Shown here one piece after another: positions 55,308-63,637 of a stretch of DNA of 64,000 nt. Below the pieces are notes generated by a model that saw only the letters and a list, made by a program, of their open reading frames with translations, was not told where the DNA came from and searched no databases. How positions within the stretch are numbered: the stretch's first letter is position 1; each line of letters opens with the position of its first letter. Origin of the DNA: Brachyspira innocens ATCC 29796 (GTDB lineage Bacteria; Spirochaetota; Brachyspiria; Brachyspirales; Brachyspiraceae); assembly GCF_000384655.1 (NCBI RefSeq), contig NZ_ARQI01000130.1, forward strand, positions 104,342 through 168,341. The letters are read 5' to 3'. The translations under genes and the position numbers were made by a program.

Positions 55308-56358
55308 TTATTTTATAAATTTTTTAGTTAAATATTTATTTAATGGTTTATCCCATAGATAATATGATATTATTCCAAATACTATAATTAGAATAAAACT
55401 AAATACATACTCTATTATTGGATAATTAATTCTAAAAGATGAATATATTTTTGTAGATGCTAGTAAATTTCCATTTGCTATTACTTCTTGTACTATCCAT
55501 TGCATAACATATATGGCATATGAATATTTTCCCATAAATCCGAATATTTTATGATTTAATAGCTTAGCTAAATATCCTTTGTTTAAGATAAAACAAAATA
55601 GCAATATACAAAAAAGTATAGTATAATATATTTGTAAATCAATTATTTGATATTTTATAAAAATGTTGATAAAAATTTCAATTAGACATATTATAGATAT
55701 AATGGTAAATAGTATTGCTCTGCTCCTCTGCTCCTCTGCTCTGATACCATACTATAAATATTGCAAATAAATACCCAATTGTCATAAATATAATACTTTT
55801 TAAAAGACCTCCAGTAATAATAAGGAATTTATTTTGAATGTATGATAAAAATCCAAAATATAAAAATATAGATATATAAAATAATAAATTTTTATTTTTA
55901 ATATTTCTAAAAAAATAGAATAGAGTTATATAACCAAAAAATAAAGGTCCCAAATACCATAAATGTGTATTTGTAGGCCAAGCACCATATTCCATTTTAG
56001 GTAGTAGTCCAAAACTGTTTATGCCAATATCTCTTATAAATAATAGATTTAAAAATTCATGTCTAAAGTAAAAAGGCTGCTTTATAACTCCAGAGTAATA
56101 TAATATGATATGTAGTAAAGAACTTAACACACATAATGGAAGAAGTCTAATGATTTTTTTTATAACAAAATTTTTAAAACTTATGTTTTTATTTTGAACT
56201 TCAAAATATAGAAAATATCCTGATATTAAAAAGAAAAAATTAACAGCTATACTTATATCTCCTCTATATGGAATTGTTTGACCTGTCAGATATGAGGCAT
56301 GTGCTATTAAAATTGCTATCAAGAATAAAAACCTTATGAACTCTATACTATATATCAT
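55308..56358 (-). CDS. O-acyltransferase (acyltransferase-3 family), phase-off by an 8-bp repeat
   Basis: This membrane acyltransferase is predicted to O-acetylate surface glycan. The 5' frame (226 aa, 56358 to 55678) has the typical SIEFIRFLFLIAILIAHAS with the catalytic-type His, DISIAVNFFFLISGYFL, and several membrane helices. It then runs into a tandem 8-bp repeat (55718-55741) and stops out of frame. The rest of the protein, down to 55308 (GYLAKLLNHKIFGFMGKYSYAIYVMQW and two more helices), is intact in the next frame. Adding one 8-bp unit joins both into 352 residues, the usual family length. So the gene is off in this sequence but switchable by repeat slippage. The HAD gene lies 64 nt upstream on the same strand. 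Confidence 0.88.
55718..55741. repeat. Three tandem 8-bp units inside the acyltransferase gene
   Basis: CTCTGCTC is repeated exactly three times (GAGCAGAG on the coding strand). Eight is not a multiple of three, so each slip shifts the frame: three units give the truncated form, and four units (or one) give the full-length form. Its G/C-rich composition stands out in this locus. Confidence 0.92.
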
Positions 56359-56422
56359 ATAATCTCTCCCTATATTTTAGTGTATTAATTATTAAAATTT
56401 TAATAGTTTTTCAATTTTTTTA

Positions 56423-57007
56423 TTAATTAATTATGGAATTTGACCATTTTTCTACTTTAATAATCCATGCTCCTGTTTTATTAGCTGCTTCTAGACCAAT
56501 ATCACTATCTTCAAATATTACTGTTTGGTAAGGTTCTATATTAAAATGTTCTAAGCATTTAATAAAAACCTCTGGATTTGGTTTCTTATTTTTGACATCA
56601 TTACCTGTAAGTATTAAATCAAATGCATTTTCTAATTGAATAGTTCTTAACACATTTTGTACAGCTATGGCACCTGCTGTAGTTGCTAATGCAAGTTTCT
56701 TTTTATTTTTAAATTCTATAATAATATCCTTTATAATAGGATTAACAGAAATATTTTTCATATTACTGATATATATTTCTTGTTTCCTATCATGTACTTT
56801 TTCTATTTCCTCATCAGAAGCATTAGGCATTAGTAAAGGTAAAAAATCTTTGTAATGCTGTCCATTAAAACAATTTTTGATAAAAAAATCTTTGCTTAGT
56901 TCAACATCTACCTCAGCAAGAGCATTTTTATATGCCTTGTAGTTGGCTTCCTCACTATCTATAATTGTACCATCTAAATCAAATATTAAAAGTTTTATAT
57001 CTGTCAT
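56423..57007 (-). CDS. HAD-superfamily phosphatase / phosphomutase-like protein
   Basis: This 194-residue cytoplasmic HAD enzyme has motif I LLIFDLDGTIIDSEE (nucleophile and acid Asp), a helical cap resembling beta-phosphoglucomutase, motif II around LATTAGA, motif III Lys in KKPNPEVF, and motif IV EDSDIGLEAA. The start is ATG 57007, overlapping the upstream stop by ATGA and using GGAGAG within the last codons of that gene. An in-frame ATG at 57019 would lie inside the ribosome site. It probably acts on a sugar or polyol phosphate made by the kinase-like and nucleotidyltransferase genes directly upstream. The exact substrate is unknown. Confidence 0.88.
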   Translation of the reverse strand: MTDIKLLIFDLDGTIIDSEEANYKAYKNALAEVDVELSKDFFIKNCFNGQHYKDFLPLLMPNASDEEIEKVHDRKQEIYISNMKNISVNPIIKDIIIEFKNKKKLALATTAGAIAVQNVLRTIQLENAFDLILTGNDVKNKKPNPEVFIKCLEHFNIEPYQTVIFEDSDIGLEAANKTGAWIIKVEKWSNSIIN

Positions 57008-58797
57008 AATTCTCTCCATTTATTTAATGCCTTTCCTGATAAAGCTAGCATTAATATTGCATTTTCATTTTTTAATCTAGTCATATAACTTAATGTTCTT
57101 AAATGACATATTCCTTCATAGAAATAAGTAGCTTTTAGACCATCAATTCCATGTTTTTCTGTTATGTAATTTTTTAAATTAATAAAAAGATCTTCATATT
57201 TTTTAGTTGAATAGTCTGCGTATTTTATATGATTTCTATCTATATTCCAGTTCTTTGATTTTTTTAAATATTCATATTTACCATGTAAAGATTGAAAGAG
57301 TTTTGCATATTCTGAAAATATATTATTATACATTGGAGATGGATCTATTATAATATAATTTACATTAGAGTCTACTAAAATATTTTCCATAGTAAGATCT
57401 CCATGAATATATTTTATATCATAATTTAATTCCATAATATATTTTTCTAGTGCTTGAGACATATTTAGTATATTAGGGACTATTTCATCATTAACAATTA
57501 TTTCATTATATTCTAAAAATTTATTTATTTCAGAATTAGTTATTGAAATATTTATATTATTCTTTATATAATTTTCAAAGAATTTAGTATTATATGTCTT
57601 AGTATCATCGTATGTTATATATGTATCATTTAAATCTGATAAAATATTTTTTATTATTGTCCAAGACTGCTCTAATGTTAAATAATGAGTATTAGTAAAA
57701 AGTGTTTCGGCATTACCAAAATATTCCATATCATATGAGAATAAATTTTCTTTTTCTATGTTATCTATTATTTTTGGTAAAGATAATTTATTATTTTTAC
57801 ATAGCCATTCAAATTGTGTTTTTAGTTTTATAGCTGCATTGCCAATAGCAACTTTACGTACTAATAGAATACCATTATTTTCTATTAAAAATGTTTTCGC
57901 TTCACTAGCAGCACTCATATCTTTTATAACATATGAATTGTTTATTATATTATAATATATTTCATCATTTATTGTATATTTATTATTGAAGTAATAATCA
58001 AAAAAATGTAAAGAACTATCTTGTGATACATAAGGTATAATTTTTAATTGATAATTTTTATTTCTTTCATTAAAAGGAATAAAAGATAAAATTGTTACTA
58101 TTATATTAGGTATTAATATATATAATATACTATATATTGTATTATTATTTTTTAATAAACTATTTAGTTCTGTGATATTAGAAGGAATTATTAAATTAAA
58201 CTGTGAAAAAAGTGTTTTGATAATAGTATCATCATTTAAATATTTAGAAAATATAAATATAGAAAATAATAATGTTATATTAAATACTATACTTAGTAGT
58301 ATGAATATTATTAGTTTTTTCTTTATTTTAAATATATTATTTCTTATTCTAAATAGTGACCAATATAGTCCTAACAAAACAGATTTTATAGAATCATTAA
58401 ATAATGAAGATAATAAATAATATATTTTTTTTAAAATACTAGAATTTATAAATAATATTACTAATAGTAATATTAAAAATATGATAATTGTATAAATATT
58501 TTGTATTTTTAATATGTATAAAATTATTATCGATATTAATAAATCAAAAAATAATTCTATAAAATAAAGTCCAAAGCTCATTCTGAATGATGTTTTAGTA
58601 TATTTAGAAAAAACAGATACTCTAATTATATTTGATATAAAATGTGGAAGTAATAATCCAAGTATATCAGCAATCCATAAACTTCTTAAATAATATTTAG
58701 CAGGTTTATGAACATAATCAGACAATATATAAATACTTCTAAAAGTTCTAATTATAAGAGATAAAATATAAATGAATATTGATATAGTAAATAGCAT
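57004..58797 (-). CDS. Fusion of a flippase-like membrane domain and an APH-type kinase domain
   Basis: This is a 597-residue protein. About residues 1-250 hold 6-7 membrane helices with a pattern like the LPG-synthase/AglD-type transmembrane domain (LGLLLPHFISNIIRVSVF, SFGLYFIELFFDLLISIIIL). About 265-597 form a phosphotransferase domain of the aminoglycoside/choline-kinase type, with the catalytic loop YIHGDLTMENILVDSN (about 463) and the metal-binding IIDPSP. It starts 1 nt after the nucleotidyltransferase stop and overlaps the HAD gene by ATGA, so the three are tightly coupled. A reasonable guess is phosphorylation of a small alcohol (sugar, choline or similar), activation by the nucleotidyltransferase and transfer to glycan. 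The fusion itself is unusual. Confidence 0.75.
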   Translation of the reverse strand: MLFTISIFIYILSLIIRTFRSIYILSDYVHKPAKYYLRSLWIADILGLLLPHFISNIIRVSVFSKYTKTSFRMSFGLYFIELFFDLLISIIILYILKIQNIYTIIIFLILLLVILFINSSILKKIYYLLSSLFNDSIKSVLLGLYWSLFRIRNNIFKIKKKLIIFILLSIVFNITLLFSIFIFSKYLNDDTIIKTLFSQFNLIIPSNITELNSLLKNNNTIYSILYILIPNIIVTILSFIPFNERNKNYQLKIIPYVSQDSSLHFFDYYFNNKYTINDEIYYNIINNSYVIKDMSAASEAKTFLIENNGILLVRKVAIGNAAIKLKTQFEWLCKNNKLSLPKIIDNIEKENLFSYDMEYFGNAETLFTNTHYLTLEQSWTIIKNILSDLNDTYITYDDTKTYNTKFFENYIKNNINISITNSEINKFLEYNEIIVNDEIVPNILNMSQALEKYIMELNYDIKYIHGDLTMENILVDSNVNYIIIDPSPMYNNIFSEYAKLFQSLHGKYEYLKKSKNWNIDRNHIKYADYSTKKYEDLFINLKNYITEKHGIDGLKATYFYEGICHLRTLSYMTRLKNENAILMLALSGKALNKWREL

Positions 58798-58798
58798 A

Positions 58799-59542
58799 TT
58801 ATACTCCAGTAAATATAGAAAAAATATCGCTATCTTTAACCTTTAAAAATTCATCTACAGTACCAAAAGATAAATTGAAGTCTGCTTCATAATTAATAAC
58901 ATTACCATTTAAAAGTGGAGGAATATTGTATAACCCGCTTGTAAAAAATTCATTATATGTACATTTAGTTAAATATTCGTCACTAACTTTTTTAAAAAGA
59001 GATATATTTTTAAATCCGTAAGCTCCAGCTATAGCATCATTACTAATAACCTCTTTTTCTCTAGTTCCTATAACCTTATTATGTGTGTCTTTTACACAAT
59101 AACTGTAGCAATCTTTATTGGATTTAAAAGTAAGTAAGAAGCCATCATATATATTTAAATTATCCTGATTTAATCTAAATTCTTCACTATAAAAACAATG
59201 GTCGCAATCATTAAAAACTACGGGAAAATCATTGTCTATTAGTTCTATAGCTTCTCTTGAAGTTAACACAGCTCCAGGAGGTGTTTCATCTAATAATTTA
59301 ATGATAGCATCTGGAAAAAAATACTTTATTCTATTAACTAATAATTCATCTATGTTATGTTCTTTTAATCCTATAAATATTAGTTTTTCATATTTATAAT
59401 ATTTAGTAAAACTTTTTGCAGAATAATAGAAAAAAGGAAAACCTTTTATTTCTATTAAAGGTTTTGGGACTTTATACCCAAGATTATAAAACCTTGTTCC
59501 TTTCCCAGCCATAGGTATAATAATATTTAATTTAGTATTCAT
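58799..59542 (-). CDS. Sugar-phosphate (or phospho-alcohol) nucleotidyltransferase
   Basis: This 247-residue GT-A-fold nucleotidyltransferase has the N-terminal LNIIIPMAGKGTRFYNLGYKVPKPLIEI, giving the GxGxR nucleotide-phosphate loop and the conserved KP. VVFNDCDHCF supplies a metal-binding Asp, and DAIAGAYGFKN a substrate-site loop. It would make an NDP-activated sugar or CDP-alcohol for the glycan. Its start overlaps the WavE-like gene stop by ATGA, and the kinase-like fusion follows after 1 nt. A decayed relative lies at 51819-51972. Confidence 0.87.
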   Translation of the reverse strand: MNTKLNIIIPMAGKGTRFYNLGYKVPKPLIEIKGFPFFYYSAKSFTKYYKYEKLIFIGLKEHNIDELLVNRIKYFFPDAIIKLLDETPPGAVLTSREAIELIDNDFPVVFNDCDHCFYSEEFRLNQDNLNIYDGFLLTFKSNKDCYSYCVKDTHNKVIGTREKEVISNDAIAGAYGFKNISLFKKVSDEYLTKCTYNEFFTSGLYNIPPLLNGNVINYEADFNLSFGTVDEFLKVKDSDIFSIFTGV

Positions 59543-60669
59543 TTTTTTACCTTTTTTATTGTAATTTTAAATCCAAATAATGTAATAATTTTTTTATCTT
59601 GTAAAGATTCTATTGAAAATAGAAAATCGCCTAATATATTAAATATGTTTTTTCTATTATTAATTAAATAATTGTTTATTATATTATTCATTTGATTATT
59701 AATATTATTATGAATGTTGTTAGTTTGAAAGTCTATATACCCTATTATATTATTCATATAAAAAGCTTGTTCATCATAATTATTTTCTTCTTTGTCCTGA
59801 TTATTAGAACATAATTCATCATATCGCTGCAGAAATCTTTCATATGTAATTAATCCATATATTTTATCAGAATTTTCAAAAGCCCATGAATGTTTAGGAT
59901 TTGTTATACCGCTTTGTTCTAAGTCTAAGAATATAAAATTATTATATAATATATTTAATGACTCTTTATAGCTTTTATAAGTTATATCAGACCAATCCAT
60001 GAAGAGTATATTATTAAATCTTTTTTGTACCCAATATGCACATATATGTTGTTCTGTTGGATATTTCCACTTAAAATTTTTAGATGGAGCAAGATTATTG
60101 TATTTTAAATAAAAACCAGATAATTCATTATCTTTTAATAGTTCTGTATTTAATATATAATCTTTAATATCATCAGCAAGTCCAAAAAAATAAAAATCTG
60201 ATGTGTGAAAAGGTAAACATAGTTTTATATCATTAGAATATTCTCTGGAATATACGGATGGTACTATGATTCTATTTTTAAAACCTATATACTTATTATT
60301 TCTGTTTGGAAATTCATAAAAGTATTCTAAGAAATTATTATTTAATAATAAACTATCAGTACGTAATTTGAGAATATATTTTTTAGAAGCCTTTTTTATT
60401 CCATTTTGTGTGCTTATAATTTGCCTATTGCTATTGTTTATAATGTTTAAAATTTCATTGTGTATAAGATTATTTTCTATTTTTTGATTAAAAATAATAA
60501 TATCATAATCTAAACCATCTATATTAGGACCTTCCCAAGTAGAAAGTATTATTTCGCTGTCAGGTAAATGTTTTCTTATAGTTTTAAGACAATTAGGTGT
60601 ATATTCTTCATTTATTGCACCTTGTACTACTACTGATATATCTTTTGTATTTATATTTCCTACTATCAT
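59539..60669 (-). CDS. WavE-like glycosyltransferase with C-terminal ITLFGFKITIK cassette
   Basis: This 376-residue WavE-family protein has DISVVVQGAIN, SIRKHLPDSEIILSTWEG (with T for S), LKLRTDS, PFHTSDFYFFGLADDIK and YPTEQHICAYW in the family order. After residue ~300 the transferase domain ends and an Asn-rich helical stretch leads to SIESLQDKKIITLFGFKITIKKVKK. The last 57 nt of that tail match the gene at the right window edge almost exactly. The start overlaps the upstream stop by ATGA. Role: sugar addition to surface glycan; acceptor unknown. Confidence 0.87.
   Translation of the reverse strand: MIVGNINTKDISVVVQGAINEEYTPNCLKTIRKHLPDSEIILSTWEGPNIDGLDYDIIIFNQKIENNLIHNEILNIINNSNRQIISTQNGIKKASKKYILKLRTDSLLLNNNFLEYFYEFPNRNNKYIGFKNRIIVPSVYSREYSNDIKLCLPFHTSDFYFFGLADDIKDYILNTELLKDNELSGFYLKYNNLAPSKNFKWKYPTEQHICAYWVQKRFNNILFMDWSDITYKSYKESLNILYNNFIFLDLEQSGITNPKHSWAFENSDKIYGLITYERFLQRYDELCSNNQDKEENNYDEQAFYMNNIIGYIDFQTNNIHNNINNQMNNIINNYLINNRKNIFNILGDFLFSIESLQDKKIITLFGFKITIKKVKK
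59557..59618. repeat. Recombination-prone tail cassette (DNA repeat, four copies in the locus)
   Basis: The 20-mer ATTTTAAATCCAAATAATGT occurs here, at about 60691, at about 63520 and at about 63804. Copies at 59561-59618 and 63801-63858 match over about 57 nt with three differences. All encode the peptide (I)TLFGFKITIK on the minus strand, three at a C-terminus and one at an N-terminus. Confidence 0.88.
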
Positions 60670-62615
60670 GATTTATTCCTTTTTATTGTGATTTTAAATC
60701 CAAATAATGTAATGATTTTTTTATTCTCTTTATTTTCTATATTAAATAATTTTTTATATATGCTAGTATGATTATTTTTATTGTAAATATGTTCTAATAA
60801 TTTTAATAGAGCTTCGTTGGCAGGATCTACATTTAGTAAATAAATTTCTAAATATCTATAGAATGATATAAAAATTAGATTTAATTTTTGAGCATTTTTT
60901 ATATTTACTTGGTTTTGTTCAGTAATCATAAAATTATTAGATAATATTTTTTCACTATCAAAAATATATTCATCTCTACTGCTATCCGAATTATATTTGG
61001 GAAACATTATATTTTTATATATTTCTGCTTGTTCTAGTATGTTTCTTATTATAATTTGATCTTCTGTATATTTTATATATTTTTTTTGATCTAAATCTTT
61101 TTCAGAGATTTTATATCCATTCCACATTTTTTTTATGTCATTAGTTAGTCCGAATTGAAATATTGTAGAGAAACTATAAGGATTTATAAAATCTTGAGTA
61201 ATTCTTGCATCTATAGTCATATACTGAGATATTAAAACTTTTTGTTCAAATATATTGTAATTTATATCATATTTATTGAATTTATTTAAATATTCATTAT
61301 AAATATTTATAATTTTTTGATCAAAAGTACATTCTAATGATGTTTTTATAACATATTTAGTATTAACCAATTCTAATGCTTTTTTGATGTAGAATTGTTT
61401 TTTATCATATTCATAATTAAAATCATTTTTTGTTATAACAATTTTATCATATAGACCTTTTAGAGCATTACTATTAATTTCTTTATCTAAGCATAATATT
61501 ATTTTTGCTTTACTAAAATGCTGGTTTATATGTAATAAATATTCTTTGTAGATATTAATATCTTTACTTTCATCATATATAATAAAAGTTATATCTTTAT
61601 TTAGTATATCAAAATTATTCTTATATTCTATTATATTTGTGTATTTGAAATAATTTCTTACTATATATATATAATTTTTTAGATTCCAAAAGTCATTGAA
61701 CTGTAAATCTATTAATTTATATTTTATTTTTAAATACAATTTACTATATGTATTTAACTTAGGTAGTTTTATTTTATTTTGTATACATAAATTATACCAT
61801 TTTAGAAATATCAAACGATAATGGTTACCAGCAGGATTATTTACATTTGAATACTTGGGTAATATTATTTTACTTAAAGAATCTTCTAATAAAATAGTAT
61901 TATTAATTATAAAATTTATACTTTTATTTAAGTTTATATCATTAATATCATAAAAGTGTTCGTAATTAATATCTTTATCAAACTTTAGTATGTTCTGAAT
62001 GACAAACCATTGTTCTGCTATATATTTAGTAACTATATCTGCAAATTTAGGTCTTTTGTAGTAATTATCATCTTGGAGAAAATATTCTTCATTTAATCTG
62101 TAATTATATTTAGGTATATTGTAATATTTTTTTAAGTCTATTGTTAATCCAAAACACCACCAATCTCCAAGAACATATGGTAAATTTATATCTGTCTGTT
62201 CATTGAAAAGTATTCTCTGTTTAAAATATGAATTTTGAGTGGAACTATTTCCAAATTTATAATAATATTTTAGAAACCCGCATCCTTTTATCATCATATC
62301 AGATCTCAATTTTAAGCCATATTTTCTAGTAGCTTTGCAAAAACCGTTATAAGAAGAAACTAATTGTCTACTTACGTTATTTACATGTGGAGCAATATAT
62401 TTTCTAACTAAACAATCAGGTCCTGGATCTTTATTTAGAACTAATATATCATAATCTAAACCATCTATATTAGCTCCTTCCCAAGTAGAAAGTATTATTT
62501 CACTGTCTGGTAAATATTTTCTGATACTTTTTAGACAATCAGGTGTGTATTTTTTATCTATAGCCCCCTGTACTACTACAGATATATCTTTAGTATCTAT
62601 ATTTCTTACTATCAT
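60666..62615 (-). CDS. Double-domain WavE-like glycosyltransferase
   Basis: This 649-residue protein has a first WavE domain starting KDISVVVQGAIDKKYT, SEIILSTWEGANIDGLDYDILVL, LKLRSDM, and YIAEQWFVIQNIL. From about residue 340 a second, more divergent copy appears: NKDITFIIYDESKDIN, AKIILCLDKEI, TKYVIKTSLECTF, STIFQFGLTNDIKKMW, and KYTEDQIIIRNIL. The second copy has lost the RSD motif, so it may be non-catalytic. The C-terminus ends in NKKIITLFGFKITIKRNKS. It overlaps the next gene by ATGA and follows the methyltransferase gene by 18 nt. Confidence 0.85.
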   Translation of the reverse strand: MIVRNIDTKDISVVVQGAIDKKYTPDCLKSIRKYLPDSEIILSTWEGANIDGLDYDILVLNKDPGPDCLVRKYIAPHVNNVSRQLVSSYNGFCKATRKYGLKLRSDMMIKGCGFLKYYYKFGNSSTQNSYFKQRILFNEQTDINLPYVLGDWWCFGLTIDLKKYYNIPKYNYRLNEEYFLQDDNYYKRPKFADIVTKYIAEQWFVIQNILKFDKDINYEHFYDINDINLNKSINFIINNTILLEDSLSKIILPKYSNVNNPAGNHYRLIFLKWYNLCIQNKIKLPKLNTYSKLYLKIKYKLIDLQFNDFWNLKNYIYIVRNYFKYTNIIEYKNNFDILNKDITFIIYDESKDINIYKEYLLHINQHFSKAKIILCLDKEINSNALKGLYDKIVITKNDFNYEYDKKQFYIKKALELVNTKYVIKTSLECTFDQKIINIYNEYLNKFNKYDINYNIFEQKVLISQYMTIDARITQDFINPYSFSTIFQFGLTNDIKKMWNGYKISEKDLDQKKYIKYTEDQIIIRNILEQAEIYKNIMFPKYNSDSSRDEYIFDSEKILSNNFMITEQNQVNIKNAQKLNLIFISFYRYLEIYLLNVDPANEALLKLLEHIYNKNNHTSIYKKLFNIENKENKKIITLFGFKITIKRNKS

Positions 62616-62633
62616 TTTAATTCTACTTAAATT

Positions 62634-63599
62634 TTAATCTTTTACACAATGTATATATATCCAGTCTGTTGCCCAACATTCTTTATAATGTTGAGCAGAT
62701 AATAAATCATCATAATAATGCGAAACTTGTGAAAACCAAATATGACAATTACCAAATATTTCTATAAAATCTTTTTTTAAATTATCTAAGTCTTTTAATC
62801 CTATTCCAACATCAAATCCCCCATTTGTATACATTGCAGAAGAATCATCAGATAAATAATCTGCCATAGGGATTTTTTCTTTAACAATCACTAACTTATC
62901 ATTAATAAATAATTTATTTTCTTTTGTATATGGGACATCTTTATTGTATGCTAATTGTAGTGTAATTTTTCCATTCTTTTTTAAAGCTTTATGTATGTTT
63001 TTTACTATATTTTGTCTTATAGAATGACAGGCTATATGATGCATAGATATAGTGCAGTAAATGAAATCATAATAATCATTTTCAACATTTCCTAAATTAT
63101 CACCACTAGTTAAATAAAACTCAGATTTAGGATTTAGTTGTTTTGCTTCATCTAATAATCTTTGAGCAATATCGCATCCATTAACTTTTTTAAATATTTT
63201 CTTCATCCTATTGATCATTCTTCCAGGTCCGCATGCAAAATCTAATGCTATTTTATTGGAAAAATCATCAAAAATAGGTTTTCTAATATCCCCATATTCA
63301 TACAATAGAAATGTTTCATATGGATAATTTTCATGCCATTGATAATTACCAACTATAACTTCAGATGGGATATCTTTATTTTCATAAAAGTTTTTTTGCA
63401 TTTTAGTATAATCTTCTAAAGACATATTATTATCCGTATATTTATATTGTTCTTGTAGCAATAGTTTATATAATAAATCTATATTATCTAAATTAATAAG
63501 TGGATCTTTATTTATTGTAATTTTAAATCCAAATAATGTTATATCTTTTTTGTATTGATATTCCTTAATTGAGAATATTTTTTCCATTAAATTTGACAT
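62634..63599 (-). CDS. SAM-dependent methyltransferase with N-terminal glycan-locus cassette
   Basis: This 321-residue class I methyltransferase has IALDFACGPGRMINRM (SAM motif I, about 115), a motif-II acidic GCDIAQRLL, FYLTSGDNLG, and YDFIYCTISMHHIA (motif IV). Unlike typical members it starts with a short module, IFSIKEYQYKKDITLFGFKITINKD, the same cassette that ends the WavE-like proteins. GGAG about 8 nt upstream supports ATG 63599. It probably methylates a sugar of the locus glycan. It is cotranscribed with the WavE-like genes downstream. Confidence 0.85.
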   Translation of the reverse strand: MSNLMEKIFSIKEYQYKKDITLFGFKITINKDPLINLDNIDLLYKLLLQEQYKYTDNNMSLEDYTKMQKNFYENKDIPSEVIVGNYQWHENYPYETFLLYEYGDIRKPIFDDFSNKIALDFACGPGRMINRMKKIFKKVNGCDIAQRLLDEAKQLNPKSEFYLTSGDNLGNVENDYYDFIYCTISMHHIACHSIRQNIVKNIHKALKKNGKITLQLAYNKDVPYTKENKLFINDKLVIVKEKIPMADYLSDDSSAMYTNGGFDVGIGLKDLDNLKKDFIEIFGNCHIWFSQVSHYYDDLLSAQHYKECWATDWIYIHCVKD

Positions 63600-63637
63600 T
63601 TTTATTGCTCCTTATTTTTTATTATGGAAAAATAAAC

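Noticed and set aside
55678..56358. Treating the two acyltransferase pieces as two genes
   Set aside because: The pieces are adjacent halves of one family domain joined by a slippage-prone repeat. The second piece has no start or ribosome site of its own.
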